Positions 54,315-63,612 are shown, numbered from the stretch's first letter. The stretch: DNA of 64,000 bases from Sphingobacterium cellulitidis (GCA_002245855.1 NOUX01000001.1:186001-250000); one strand, 5' to 3'. A program made the numbers and translations. Notes: generated by a model not told the origin, from the sequence alone.

Positions 54315-54743
54315 TTATTTCTTTTCAAAAGTGAATTTTGCGCCATCAACGTAAGAATTATCCAAAGTAATTTGAGATCCTGAAGAATTAAAAACCCATT
54401 TTGAACCATGCATAACAACAAGGTTAATTTTAGTTTCCTCAGCCGAAGGAAAACCACTTAAATAATCTTTTTTGAATTCATATGGGAATTCACCATTACT
54501 ATATCGAATCTTTTCACCGCCGCTAATTTTTAACAAATTGTTTTTTTGAAAATTATATATCACATTTTCTGAACGGAAATCAGTTGTAAACAATTCATAA
54601 TGTCCTTCAGAATTTATTCCGTATTGTTCTCTTTGGACTAATTTCCATTCTCCAATAATGCTAGAATTGTTAATTTCAATATCATTACGCTCACAGGAAC
54701 ATAATGTTATGATGATTGTAATCAAAAAAATAAAACCTTTCAT
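54315..54743 (-). CDS. Lipocalin-like lipoprotein
   Basis: 142 residues. Lipoprotein signal with lipobox TLCSC (Cys near 17). The first strand SIIGEWKLVQRE carries the GxW pattern of lipocalin-like Bacteroidota lipoproteins, and later strands (VIYNFQKNNLLKIS, KWVFNSSGSQITL) suggest a small barrel. Ligand and role unknown. Monocistronic. Confidence 0.78.
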   Translation of the reverse strand: MKGFIFLITIIITLCSCERNDIEINNSSIIGEWKLVQREQYGINSEGHYELFTTDFRSENVIYNFQKNNLLKISGGEKIRYSNGEFPYEFKKDYLSGFPSAEETKINLVVMHGSKWVFNSSGSQITLDNSYVDGAKFTFEKK

Positions 54744-55124
54744 AGCTCATCCGTTTAAAATTACTTTTTTTCAATTTCCACTACCCTTGTACTGTTGTCA
54801 ACATCAATGTCAGTATTCTGATACACTACATTCCTTTAGAAATTACGGTTTTTTAGGCATCAATAAACTGGCCAACAATGTGTTAACAATACACTAATAT
54901 ATGAATTCATGTACATGATTAGAAGGATTTAAAAAAATAGGAATCCTCGAATTGAAAGTGCATCCTCATCCTACTATAGGAAGCTAATAGAATTAAACAA
55001 CAAAAAGCCAAGTATTTTAGAAATGAAGCCTAATTTTTTATCAAATGTAAAATAATTACATAAGCTCATAATTATTAATAGTTTAGCATATTTTTTGCTT
55101 TTAAAAATAAAAACATTAATTAAT
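54744..55124. other. Divergent intergenic region, no gene seen
   Basis: AT-rich spacer between the lipoprotein and ureohydrolase genes. TATTTTTTG at 55089-55097 is near the -7 consensus. I looked for a guanidine (ykkC-type) riboswitch upstream of the ureohydrolase and saw none. Confidence 0.4.
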
Positions 55125-56219
55125 ATGACAAATTTCAAAAACTTTGAAGGTGACTTTGCACTGGATGCAGCAAGTAAAATTTCTAGGGATCAATATGAAA
55201 AAAGTATTTCCAACGCCCAAAAAACAGGTCTGACTGCGTCGGAAGGGATCAACGATCCTAATATTACGACTTTTGTTCGGGGAGGAAGCCCATCTTATGC
55301 GGGCTTATCGACATTTCTGCGAAGCCCTTTCTTAGAAGATGTCAATGAAGTGAGCAAATATGATGTAGCTTTTGTAGGAGCACCATTTGATGCTGGAACT
55401 ACGTTTAGACCTGGAACACGATTTGGCCCTGAGGCCATGCGACAAATTTCAAAATTATATCGTACTTATCATTTTGAAGCCGGTATTGACTTGGCCGAAT
55501 CCATTTCTATGTGTGATTTAGGAGACATCTATTCTATCCATAATTTAGAAAAACATAATGCTCAACTAGAGAAAGCCTTACATCACATCATTTCTAATGG
55601 AGTATTTCCAGTAGTTTTAGGTGGAGACCATTCAATTGCATACGGAACTCTAAGAGGTGTTGCTAAAGCTATAGAAGGAAAAGTGGGAGTAATTCAATTG
55701 GATAGGCATTTGGATATGCAGCCCAGTGAGATGGACGAAAAGATGCATGACACGCCCTTATTCCATGCTAGTAAGTTGCCAAATATTGATGGAAAAAATA
55801 TTGTCCAGATTGGAATTGGTGGATGGCAAAATGATGTGAAAGGGAGTATTGAAACCAAGAAAAACGGCAATACAATATTAACAATGGCTGATGTCGATGA
55901 GTATGGAATTGCAAAAATTGCTGAAATAGCCTTAGAAAAAGCCTGGGCAGATGGTGTTAAAGCCGTTTATTTAACGGTGGACATAGATTCCGTTGATTCA
56001 GGTATTTCAATGGGAACTGGTTGGCCAGAACCTGGAGGATTTTTACCACGTGAAATTCTTCAATTAGTAAAAAAATTGGCTGAACCTGGGTTGATTGGGA
56101 TGGAACTTGTAGAAGTAAGCCCTCCTTATGACCATCATAACCAAACTGCATTAATGGGTACTCGAATTATATGTGATACCTTAAGTTCCTTGGTGGTAAA
56201 TAAAAGATTAGGTAAATAG
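55125..56219 (+). CDS. Ureohydrolase (agmatinase / guanidinobutyrase / guanidine hydrolase type)
   Basis: A manganese- or nickel-dependent ureohydrolase, 364 residues from ATG 55125. Metal ligands: GGDHS (166-170), LDRHLD (DxHxD, 193-197, with Arg where agmatinases usually have Ala) and DIDSVDSG (287-294). FVGAPFDAGTTFRPGTRFGPEA and GTGWPEPGGFLPRE are family blocks. A 60-residue N-terminal extension precedes the catalytic fold, unlike short agmatinases. The extension and the DRH and DSG variants point away from a plain speB agmatinase. Substrate open. Confidence 0.85.
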   Translation: MTNFKNFEGDFALDAASKISRDQYEKSISNAQKTGLTASEGINDPNITTFVRGGSPSYAGLSTFLRSPFLEDVNEVSKYDVAFVGAPFDAGTTFRPGTRFGPEAMRQISKLYRTYHFEAGIDLAESISMCDLGDIYSIHNLEKHNAQLEKALHHIISNGVFPVVLGGDHSIAYGTLRGVAKAIEGKVGVIQLDRHLDMQPSEMDEKMHDTPLFHASKLPNIDGKNIVQIGIGGWQNDVKGSIETKKNGNTILTMADVDEYGIAKIAEIALEKAWADGVKAVYLTVDIDSVDSGISMGTGWPEPGGFLPREILQLVKKLAEPGLIGMELVEVSPPYDHHNQTALMGTRIICDTLSSLVVNKRLGK

Positions 56220-56236
56220 CAATTTTTAAACTTAGG

Positions 56237-56261
56237 TCTAAATACCAAATACTAAATACTA
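56237..56261. repeat. Short heptamer run (AAATACT type)
   Basis: TCTAAATACCAAATACTAAATACTAA is made of AAATACn heptamers, the complement of the TTAGTAT variant. It sits between the ureohydrolase stop and its terminator. Confidence 0.65.
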
Positions 56262-56290
56262 AAAAAGCTCAGCGTAAGCTGAGCTTTTTC
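56262..56290 (+). terminator. Terminator after the ureohydrolase gene
   Basis: AAAAAGCTCAGC-GTAA-GCTGAGCTTTTT. Confidence 0.9.
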
Positions 56291-56298
56291 CAGTAGGG

Positions 56299-56522
56299 TG
56301 CAGTTGCGGAAAGTCTAACCTCATCGAAGACTACGAAGCCATCTTGGATGCAAAAAAATTACTTGAATAATAAAACAAAAAATAGTCTATTCCAAACTAT
56401 GGAATATGCTTTTCTATGTTCTACAATTTCTACTGATTTCTTAAATTATCAACCATAGTAAAGTATAGTCATGCAGTTGCGGAAAGTCTAGCCTCAAAGA
56501 TTATGAAGCGATCTTGGATGCT
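56299..56522 (+). pseudogene. Two 3'-end relics of the same gene, in direct repeat
   Basis: About 50 bases recur at 56299 and 56472 (173 bp apart). Read in one frame they give CSCGKSNLIEDYEAILDA (then KKLLE and a stop) and CSCGKSSLKDYEAILDA (then TMT and a stop). Differences are largely synonymous (GAC/GAT, TAC/TAT, GCC/GCG), as expected for former protein-coding tails. Nothing upstream in either copy continues the frame. I do not recognise the parent gene. Confidence 0.6.
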
Positions 56523-56611
56523 ACTATGACATAATCTTATCACATGCTCCTTTATATATAACCTGCTTGAATGTAAACAAGCAGGTACTTTTGTGTCATT
56601 GAAATCAAATC

Positions 56612-56767
56612 CTATTCTTCAACATAATCCTGGCGGTATTCCAAAGGCAACCTATCTCTTCCATGCGCTAATTTCGAGCGGATGATGTCACGACGGAATT
56701 CAGATATCGTGAAATACCCAATGTCTTTAAACCTATTTTTAATGGAGGTTTGTCTATTCCCAGTCTA
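56612..56767 (-). pseudogene. C-terminal relic of an unrecognised protein
   Basis: Fifty sense codons between two stops read TGNRQTSIKNRFKDIGYF, TISEFRRDIIRSKL and AHGRDRLPLEYRQDYVEE. The composition and lack of a start suggest the surviving tail of a real gene. A neighbouring frame upstream (NEKVTNGQVLVITSRLGIDK) reads like its continuation after a frameshift near 56740. No family recognised. Confidence 0.5.
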
Positions 56768-56887
56768 CTGGTAATGACAAGTACCTGCCCATTTGTAACT
56801 TTTTCATTATATCCACGACTTTAGTACCCCCCCTTTATTCCCTAATAGAAGTAAGATTGTTAAATTAACACTAGAGAGGAATTCAGA

Positions 56888-57634
56888 TTAGGAGGTTAAG
56901 ATATCATAATAATCAAGGAAAACATGATAGATCAAAAGTTCTTCTTTATCCGTATCACGAGTATGCTTTGATAAATAAACTGATTTAAAACTACTGACCT
57001 CAGGATATTTTGCGTCCTTTAGTTTAATTGCAATAAGTGGTTGTACGGTTAGAATTTCCGCAGATTTAGCAATCAAGCTATTCAGTGCATCTTTAATTTT
57101 ATCCGCCTCAATTCTTGATCCCGTGCGTGAACTCTCAATTTCAATAAATCCTAGCATTCCCGCAACGGATGTATTTGTTTCCGGATAGTATTTATGGTTC
57201 GTAAATCTCTTTATACCGCCAGAAAGATAATACTTTTGCTTCTTTAGATTTTTATCTATACGTTTCGCTTCAAAAGCATAATATCTCGTTATTCCTAAGC
57301 TAGGTACTTCAAATTTTATATCTAAATGACCTACCGTGACACTTTCTTTTGTTTCTCTCACTCCAACATTTACAGTGAAATTCTCTAAACCAAATAGGTG
57401 TAGATTCGGTTTGACGTGTTTATTAACTAACTCTGTACATAGGTAGTCCTCCAATTCGTTGTATGCCTTGTCCGACTTTGATATATTTTTAATTAGTTCA
57501 TGAATAGTCTTTCTACTATACTGTAGCTTACTTGCTGTCAGATTTTGATAGCCGTAAACAATAGATTTTAAGAAAGATTCTATATAATATTGTCTATTAT
57601 CCGTAGCAGTAATAAATTGTAGACCATCCATCAT
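56888..57634 (-). CDS. Putative D...ExK nuclease partner of the methyltransferase
   Basis: A 248-residue cytoplasmic protein. Central segment VGHLDIKFEVP ... YYAFEAKRI offers Asp105 and Glu122-Ala-Lys124, the spacing and strand pattern of a PD-(D/E)xK nuclease core, followed by GGIKRFTNHKYY. The N-terminal 80 residues are helical. Its start overlaps the methyltransferase stop (ATGATGG), so both are translated together. By arrangement it may be the restriction component of a type II-like system. I recognise no named family; nuclease activity is inferred. Confidence 0.6.
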   Translation of the reverse strand: MMDGLQFITATDNRQYYIESFLKSIVYGYQNLTASKLQYSRKTIHELIKNISKSDKAYNELEDYLCTELVNKHVKPNLHLFGLENFTVNVGVRETKESVTVGHLDIKFEVPSLGITRYYAFEAKRIDKNLKKQKYYLSGGIKRFTNHKYYPETNTSVAGMLGFIEIESSRTGSRIEADKIKDALNSLIAKSAEILTVQPLIAIKLKDAKYPEVSSFKSVYLSKHTRDTDKEELLIYHVFLDYYDILTS

Positions 57635-60600
57635 AATTGAGCCTGTTTATGGTTAGACGTTTCAGCCCGAGCTAAAGCCTCAATAAATTCTAAAAGGTCA
57701 TGATGAGCAACAGCTTTGTGCCAGCATTTCTTTTCATTAGGTTTTATAATGTAAAAGGTATTTTTGTTAAATCCACGGACATCTTGTTGGATATACAGGT
57801 CTCGAGTAACACTGTGAATACCGAGAAATCCTAATTCATTTAAAAGAGCAGAATCATCCGTCCCTTTAAAAACGACAATCTCTCCGTTTTCGGGTTGCTT
57901 ATCAACGATGAAATGACACCCAATGAAGTCTTCGGCAATATGGACATTGACAAAAAAAGATTGTTGTGGTGAGTTAAATCTATGTCTAAAGTGATCTATA
58001 AACACTTCCGCATATGACTGTAAATATTTTTTATCGGCATCCTCATTTATCGAAAGCATCCTAAAAATGTTATTGCCACCATATCCAGTCTCCTCCGCTC
58101 GCTTTAAAACAGGAATTGCTATTTCTGTAGAATAGTCTATCAAAGATTGTTCAATGGGATTGATATCAAAAAGCTCAGCGATCTTTTGCTGACATCTTTT
58201 TTCCAGATCATTGATCTGCTCTCTCAATTGATATACTTCATAAGTAGAGAATTCACGGGAATTGATTTCCTTATAGAGTTCCTGTATTTGATCAACAATA
58301 TCTGCAAGAGCTTCGTTGTTTATCGCTGGGGCTGAAAAAATCTCTTCAAAATCAATCCTTGTTCTATCAACTCCTGCGGATGAACTTGTATTGAAAACAT
58401 AATAGGTGAAAAATCGCGAATTTATTATTGCAGTAAGGCTCTTTAATAGACCCGTCACCTCAGATGAAGTATTACCAACAGCAGGCTTAAATGCACAGAC
58501 TGTGGCAGTGAAAAGCATATCTTCAGTAGTGTAGGCTGCGACAGCTTTGAAATCTTCTCCAGCCTGAAGTCCTTTTTTTACCAAGAGTTTCTCCCCTTGG
58601 AAATAAAAAAGATCAGGCAAATAACCAACATTTCCCTCACCATCAATATTATTACGTCCAAGACTCCCGGCCTTTCTTGACGCATACCGCTGTCTCATAT
58701 CGTCAATAGTCTTAGCCCAGGTCAGCGAAGGGACTAAACTGAACTGACTAAACTCTTTCTTACCTTCGACATCTAGGAACTTATAATTTCGGACAGAATC
58801 CGTATTTTTCTTTTTATTGCCGTCCCTAACTTTCAGCCCTCCATTAGTTTTCAAGCCATAATATTCTTTGAAATAGGCTATCGTATCATATGACTTCAAC
58901 CGTTTCATGAAATAGAAATCCAAAATATTTCCGTGGAGCATCACTTTCCATAACCAATCAAATCCATCTAGGCTCCTATTAAAATTAGCTTGTAGAATTT
59001 TCTTTATGTCATGCTTTTCAATAACTATAGTCCTGAAATAATTAAAAAATCTATTGGGTTTGACTGTGATATGAGTTACGAGATTCTTTTGAATATCGGT
59101 CCGCTTCTTTGGAAGTTGGTAAAACAGTATTGCAGGAGCCTGTTTCGCTTCTTCAAATATTTGATTTCCCGCAACAATCTTATTATTTACACAGGACAGT
59201 TCCAGAACCTGGGTAAGAACAAATTTACTCAAAAAATATTGTCGCCAATTTTTACAGGTAGAATCTGAATTGTACAAGCTCTTTCCTGTCACAATCATGC
59301 CAATACGAAGATTCGGATTAAGCGCAAAGTCACTTACTCGAACCAAAAAAGCCTGTGAAATCTCTCTGTTTCCAAGCTCTAATGTCAAATTAGCTCGATT
59401 GGTAACTCCGTCATCGCTAACCTCGACTGTCGCTAATTCTGCCAAATTCCTTTTTTTGATGTATTCTTCGTATCTTGAAGAATTTACCGTACCCCAAGGA
59501 GGATTCCCAAGGATAAAATCAAGGGAGACCTGTTCTCTGAAAATTTCATTAAAGGGAGCTTCTTCATTGAAAAAGTCATGTTGGTGGCCCCCGAATAAGT
59601 TGATCCCTCTCAATTGTTCGAATTTGAAGTCCTCTATTTCAAGTGGAGTCTTATAATCCAAAAGTGTGATGTATAATGAAAAAATTGTTATCTCTATAGC
59701 ATCTTCATCGATATCAATTCCATAGACGTTCTCTCTCAACAATTCCCAAAGGCGTTGATTTGATATTTTGTCCCCTTTCCTAGCAAGAAGAATTATTTCC
59801 TTCTCAATGATTTTTCGTAATGTTTCTACCAAGAAAATCCCCGATCCACAAGCAGGATCCAAAACCTTACAGCTCGCTTTAGTCTGATTAGCTATAAATG
59901 GAGTCACTGTTTGTGACAGAACATAATCTACAATGAAAGGTGGGGTATAGTAGGCCTTGATCTCAAACTGTTTAGTGTTTTTATAATTCGTTAAAAGTAC
60001 ATCTACATTTTCAGCTTCTTTGCCTATGAAGTTTTCATAAATATTGCTAATTAATTCAACGGGTATCACTTCAAAATCGTAAATCATAAACAATGATGGT
60101 TGAACAGAGTAGCCGTTGTGAGAGGTTCCAGACCGAAAAAATGAAGAACCCGAAAACAAGTGATAAAGGATTTCAAGATGATTTTTGGCTACTTGCAATT
60201 CCTCGTCATATGATCTTATGACCTCTCCAGTGTTCTTGTCCACCTTCTCTTCGATAAGAGGAAAAAGATCTCCCTGATATTTCTCAGTTAGATATTGAAA
60301 AAATTTATAAAGCTTATCCTTATCCTTTATTAATTCGTTTAAACTGTGTTGCCTTCTTAATTTGTCTTCTCCTGAAATATAGTCTTGATCCTTGAACTCT
60401 ACCCTCCGATCTATTAGGTAGCGTATAAAAAGTAATCGGCCAATTAATCTGTTTGCTATTTTAGGTAAAAGATTGCCTCCATCGGATGCAATCAAAATTC
60501 TTCTCGCATCAATTATATTGTTAAGTAGGTATTTGTCTACTTTGGGTACATTTTTAAAGTATTTTTGATAAAGGTTCTTCCACGTCTTTCCAAGGGTAAG

Positions 60601-61044
60601 ATTGACAAGGCTAAATTCATGTTCACTCGCATCTATCTTTTCAAGTAAATAATTGCCATCACCCACAAAGTTATATCCGTGAAATATATCCAATGGTTCA
60701 TCGTCTGCAGAATTGATGATGACTATAGGAGCTTGACCAAAGCAAAATGACCATTTTGGTATTTCCTTACGTTTTTTTTCTTCTGGTTTATCAAAAAAAA
60801 GAATAATGGGATTGTTTATAGGTTCCGGATGCTCAGAATCTACATCTCCCAAGTGGTGCAGACTGAAAAAAGCATATGGTTTAATGATATCTCTCAGAAC
60901 TTTACTAATACGATATGGGAATTTATGCACCCAATCACTCGACTCTTCTAAATAAAAAAGGCCGTTTTCTCTGGTATAACCGAGCTGGATAAATAGTTGT
61001 TCAATTCTTGTCAAAAAAACCGATAATTCAAATAGTGAAAGCAA
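57631..61044 (-). CDS. Large Eco57I-type N6-adenine DNA methyltransferase
   Basis: 1137 residues. A helical N-terminal half (LLNNIIDARRILIAS, IGRLLFIRYLIDRR) resembles the region before the catalytic domain in type IIG/Eco57I enzymes. YYTPPFIVDYVL leads into SAM motif I DPACGSGIFL (396-405), motif II-like YGIDIDEDAI, and the catalytic NPPW (514-517). The C-terminal half (about 700-1000) is likely target recognition. I see no nuclease motif inside it. The start is TTG at 61044 because a stop lies directly upstream and no in-frame ATG precedes the conserved part. Coupled to the D...ExK gene. Confidence 0.85.
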   Translation of the reverse strand: MLSLFELSVFLTRIEQLFIQLGYTRENGLFYLEESSDWVHKFPYRISKVLRDIIKPYAFFSLHHLGDVDSEHPEPINNPIILFFDKPEEKKRKEIPKWSFCFGQAPIVIINSADDEPLDIFHGYNFVGDGNYLLEKIDASEHEFSLVNLTLGKTWKNLYQKYFKNVPKVDKYLLNNIIDARRILIASDGGNLLPKIANRLIGRLLFIRYLIDRRVEFKDQDYISGEDKLRRQHSLNELIKDKDKLYKFFQYLTEKYQGDLFPLIEEKVDKNTGEVIRSYDEELQVAKNHLEILYHLFSGSSFFRSGTSHNGYSVQPSLFMIYDFEVIPVELISNIYENFIGKEAENVDVLLTNYKNTKQFEIKAYYTPPFIVDYVLSQTVTPFIANQTKASCKVLDPACGSGIFLVETLRKIIEKEIILLARKGDKISNQRLWELLRENVYGIDIDEDAIEITIFSLYITLLDYKTPLEIEDFKFEQLRGINLFGGHQHDFFNEEAPFNEIFREQVSLDFILGNPPWGTVNSSRYEEYIKKRNLAELATVEVSDDGVTNRANLTLELGNREISQAFLVRVSDFALNPNLRIGMIVTGKSLYNSDSTCKNWRQYFLSKFVLTQVLELSCVNNKIVAGNQIFEEAKQAPAILFYQLPKKRTDIQKNLVTHITVKPNRFFNYFRTIVIEKHDIKKILQANFNRSLDGFDWLWKVMLHGNILDFYFMKRLKSYDTIAYFKEYYGLKTNGGLKVRDGNKKKNTDSVRNYKFLDVEGKKEFSQFSLVPSLTWAKTIDDMRQRYASRKAGSLGRNNIDGEGNVGYLPDLFYFQGEKLLVKKGLQAGEDFKAVAAYTTEDMLFTATVCAFKPAVGNTSSEVTGLLKSLTAIINSRFFTYYVFNTSSSAGVDRTRIDFEEIFSAPAINNEALADIVDQIQELYKEINSREFSTYEVYQLREQINDLEKRCQQKIAELFDINPIEQSLIDYSTEIAIPVLKRAEETGYGGNNIFRMLSINEDADKKYLQSYAEVFIDHFRHRFNSPQQSFFVNVHIAEDFIGCHFIVDKQPENGEIVVFKGTDDSALLNELGFLGIHSVTRDLYIQQDVRGFNKNTFYIIKPNEKKCWHKAVAHHDLLEFIEALARAETSNHKQAQL

Positions 61045-61260
61045 TCATGATGGATAAATTGCTAAATATAAGTAAATATTATATTATAGGCAACGAAATT
61101 ATTTAATACATCCGTCAGACTTTCTCCTCAGATCTGAGTGGTAAAATGTAATACTTCGTAATATATAGATTTGTATATTTAAAATAAAGTAATGAGATGA
61201 CCGAGCTTACTAGCAAATTAGGGTCAATTACAATTCAATCGTCAGAAACAAACTCCTAGT
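61045..61260. other. Divergent intergenic region
   Basis: AT-rich spacer between the methyltransferase and the RES-domain gene; no site or repeat stands out. Confidence 0.35.
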
Positions 61261-62195
61261 ATGGAAGCAAAAAACTACAACATGCAAAATCTCCCCCACA
61301 GGGATACACTTGAAAGGATCGTTCACGAATTGAAGTCCACGGATTTAAAAAAAGTTTCTTATCAAAAGGTGCTTTACACAATCTTGAATGAGTTAAAGCT
61401 GATTCCTTTCGTAACTGCTAAACTTAAAGCCGGACATCATAACGAGAGAGCAAGAATTAACGAGCACGATCAGGTTTTCTATGCGGAAAGTGCCTTAGTT
61501 ACCGTACAGATTTTCATAACATAAAAAGATTCGGACGAGCAAATACGCCAGGACAGTCACTATTCTACGGCGCGATAAAAACAGAACATATTGAATATCC
61601 ACGTATTGTCAACTTATTTGAAATCTCTGAGATGTTTCGAGGTATTGATAAGCAGTCAACCGGAACATTTGTGATAACCGTAGGCAAGTGGCGAATAAAG
61701 GAAGACTTTGAGGTGGTAGAAATGGTTTTCAACGAAAGCAATATTGAAAACATTCCCCAAATAAGGAGTTCTTATGAATACCATATAGATAGGCTAAAGA
61801 AAGAGATACCGGATAAGATAGAAGACATCGAATTTTTACTTCGTTTCTTTTCAGATGAATTCGCAAAGAAGGGTATCCAATCAGATAGTGATTACAAAAT
61901 CTCCGCTGCGTATACCGAAATGGCTACTACATTTAGAAACTTATCAGGTGTAACATACCCAAGCGTAAGGACGGAATACCAAGGGTTTAACGTCGCATTA
62001 ACCATCCCTGCCGTTGAGACTTTCTTAGACCTTGAAGTAGTCGCGATGTTTAAGGTTTATAAAAAAGGGGAACACACTTTTGTCGACAACCTTGCTTATG
62101 CAACAGAATTGGGCGATTTGAAATCAAATTTTAATTGGATTGATATACAAGGAACAGACGAAGAAATGATCAATAAAATTTTTTTAGGAGATTAA
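61261..62195 (+). pseudogene. RES-domain protein interrupted by a frameshift
   Basis: Two frames join at about 61495: the first (from ATG 61261) reads FVTAKLKAGHHNERARI then FYAESAL; shifting frame gives SYRTDFHNIKRFGRANTPGQ, SLFYGAIKTEHIEYPRI and onward to the stop at 62195. The joined protein is about 311 residues and has RES-like landmarks: an early Arg/His set, FYGAI...E, and the late YPSVRTEYQGFNVAL block. RES domains of toxins cleave NAD+; activity here is unproven. It could be a pseudogene, a sequencing error, or a programmed shift. Confidence 0.65.
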
Positions 62196-62307
62196 AAATT
62201 CGAGAGATCGACTATTGCTAAAAATCACTACCATAAATCTCTTAATTTCAAACTAATCAATGTTTTTCATTAAGCGGTCGAATGACCATATCAGAAAAGT
62301 GTAAAGG

Positions 62308-62352
62308 ATAATCCCGTGCCTCCTGTAACAGAGATGGCACGAGATTATTCAG
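62308..62352. terminator. Possible terminator hairpin between convergent genes
   Basis: ATAATC-CCGTGCC and GGCACGAGATTAT pair around a 13-base loop; there is no long T tract. Confidence 0.45.
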
Positions 62353-62376
62353 TATTTAGATGGAGTCAAATAAGCT

Positions 62377-63612
62377 TTATGAAGTGACATGATTGATACA
62401 CGCTAACTCCGGGGTACTCCGCACTTCGTCTAACCGTACATAGTGTTCCTCTCCAGCTTGTTTAATAGGCCGCTCGATCCTAAACATATAGTACCTTTCA
62501 TCAACTTCGACAATTGTGACAGGAATGGCCTTTTTTCCTTCCCAGGACACCCATGCCTTATCTCCAGGTACAAAATTTTCAATTGTCCGTTTTGAATAAG
62601 GAAGTGGGGTAATATTTTTGATGAACACAATTTTTCTTGAATCGTACGTGCTTTCAGGAGACCTTTTGACATTTTTAACAGAACTGGGCGACTTCTTCTT
62701 TTTTAAATAATTCTGATAGGATTTCCATGCGCTTTCTAATGCTCTCATCGCACCCAAAGGTGGATTTTTACCAGTTAAATAGTCTCGGTAATCTTCAAGG
62801 GTACTATACAATGGCCATCGCTCATCTCCGTCTGAGAATCCACGCTTGCTTGCCAGATCACCGAGTGGCGAATTTCTGATTTTCTGCTTTGTTAGCCAGT
62901 TTGAAAAGCTAAGCTCAGGCTCTACAATTGTTGATGCCTCAACAGAGAGCTCCGCGCTACTGATCATCTGATGGTAGCCATCCCTCATTTTGACTATAGC
63001 TTCGTCCAAAGTCTCCGCTTCGGTAGAATAGTGACTTGTTTTTATGTAACCAATAGAGCCCGCTACCCGCCTCAGATTGAATACATCGACAACACCTTTT
63101 TTACCCTGTTGAAATGACAACAATTGGCTGGGAGAAACGTATTCGCGAAAAACCGCGATTGCGACTTCTCCTTCATGGAATTCTAACTTAACACCATGTC
63201 GTTGAACCTTTAGGTCTCCAAAAAAAGAGAGCTTCGAGTTCAAATGCTGGTCGGCAAGCCCTCTTCCCAATTCTTCCAAAGTTGGCCAAATAGATTGCCG
63301 TGTAATCCATTTTTCATCGTAAAGTGGTGAGTAAACGCCTTCTGCCAATTCATGTACCAAATCTTCCCGCAAGCCTTGAAGATTTTTGCAACGTTCTTTT
63401 ATAAAAGCAGTTGGCGTTAGAACAATAAATTCTGCCTCTGTCAAATTGCTGATAGGACGTTTAGAGTCCGACAGTAAGGAGGCACGGGACGAATAACCAA
63501 AATAAGCTGCCACAAGTTCATGTGCGTGCGAAGACTTTAATGGAATACCGAATTTTTCTAAAGAGAAAGAGCGCAGCGAATCAGCGCATTTTTTTGTGAT
63601 TTCAAATTGCAT
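62377..63612 (-). CDS. Protein with YozE-like SAM domain, unknown function
   Basis: 411 residues. Residues about 235-305 match the YozE-like sterile-alpha-motif-like domain: SFSNWLTKQKIRNSPLGDLA, then LYSTLEDYRDYL and AMRALESAWKSYQNYL. The N-terminus (SHAHELVAAYFGYSSRASLL) resembles a helical start found in some mobile-element proteins and antitoxin-like domains. The C-terminus (PGDKAWVSWEGKKAIPVTIV) looks like a small beta domain. Cytoplasmic. Accessory-region location, function unknown. Confidence 0.65.
   Translation of the reverse strand: MQFEITKKCADSLRSFSLEKFGIPLKSSHAHELVAAYFGYSSRASLLSDSKRPISNLTEAEFIVLTPTAFIKERCKNLQGLREDLVHELAEGVYSPLYDEKWITRQSIWPTLEELGRGLADQHLNSKLSFFGDLKVQRHGVKLEFHEGEVAIAVFREYVSPSQLLSFQQGKKGVVDVFNLRRVAGSIGYIKTSHYSTEAETLDEAIVKMRDGYHQMISSAELSVEASTIVEPELSFSNWLTKQKIRNSPLGDLASKRGFSDGDERWPLYSTLEDYRDYLTGKNPPLGAMRALESAWKSYQNYLKKKKSPSSVKNVKRSPESTYDSRKIVFIKNITPLPYSKRTIENFVPGDKAWVSWEGKKAIPVTIVEVDERYYMFRIERPIKQAGEEHYVRLDEVRSTPELACINHVTS

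Noticed and set aside
54898..55124. Guanidine (ykkC) riboswitch before the ureohydrolase gene
   Set aside because: I searched by eye for its conserved motifs and did not see them; only AT-rich sequence is present.
56220..56887. Insertion sequence ends
   Set aside because: I found no transposase frame, terminal inverted repeats or target duplication. The repeats translate as protein tails.
56888..61044. BREX or DISARM methyltransferase
   Set aside because: The large gene is similar in size to PglX, but no other BREX or DISARM gene is in the window and its partner is a small D...ExK protein.
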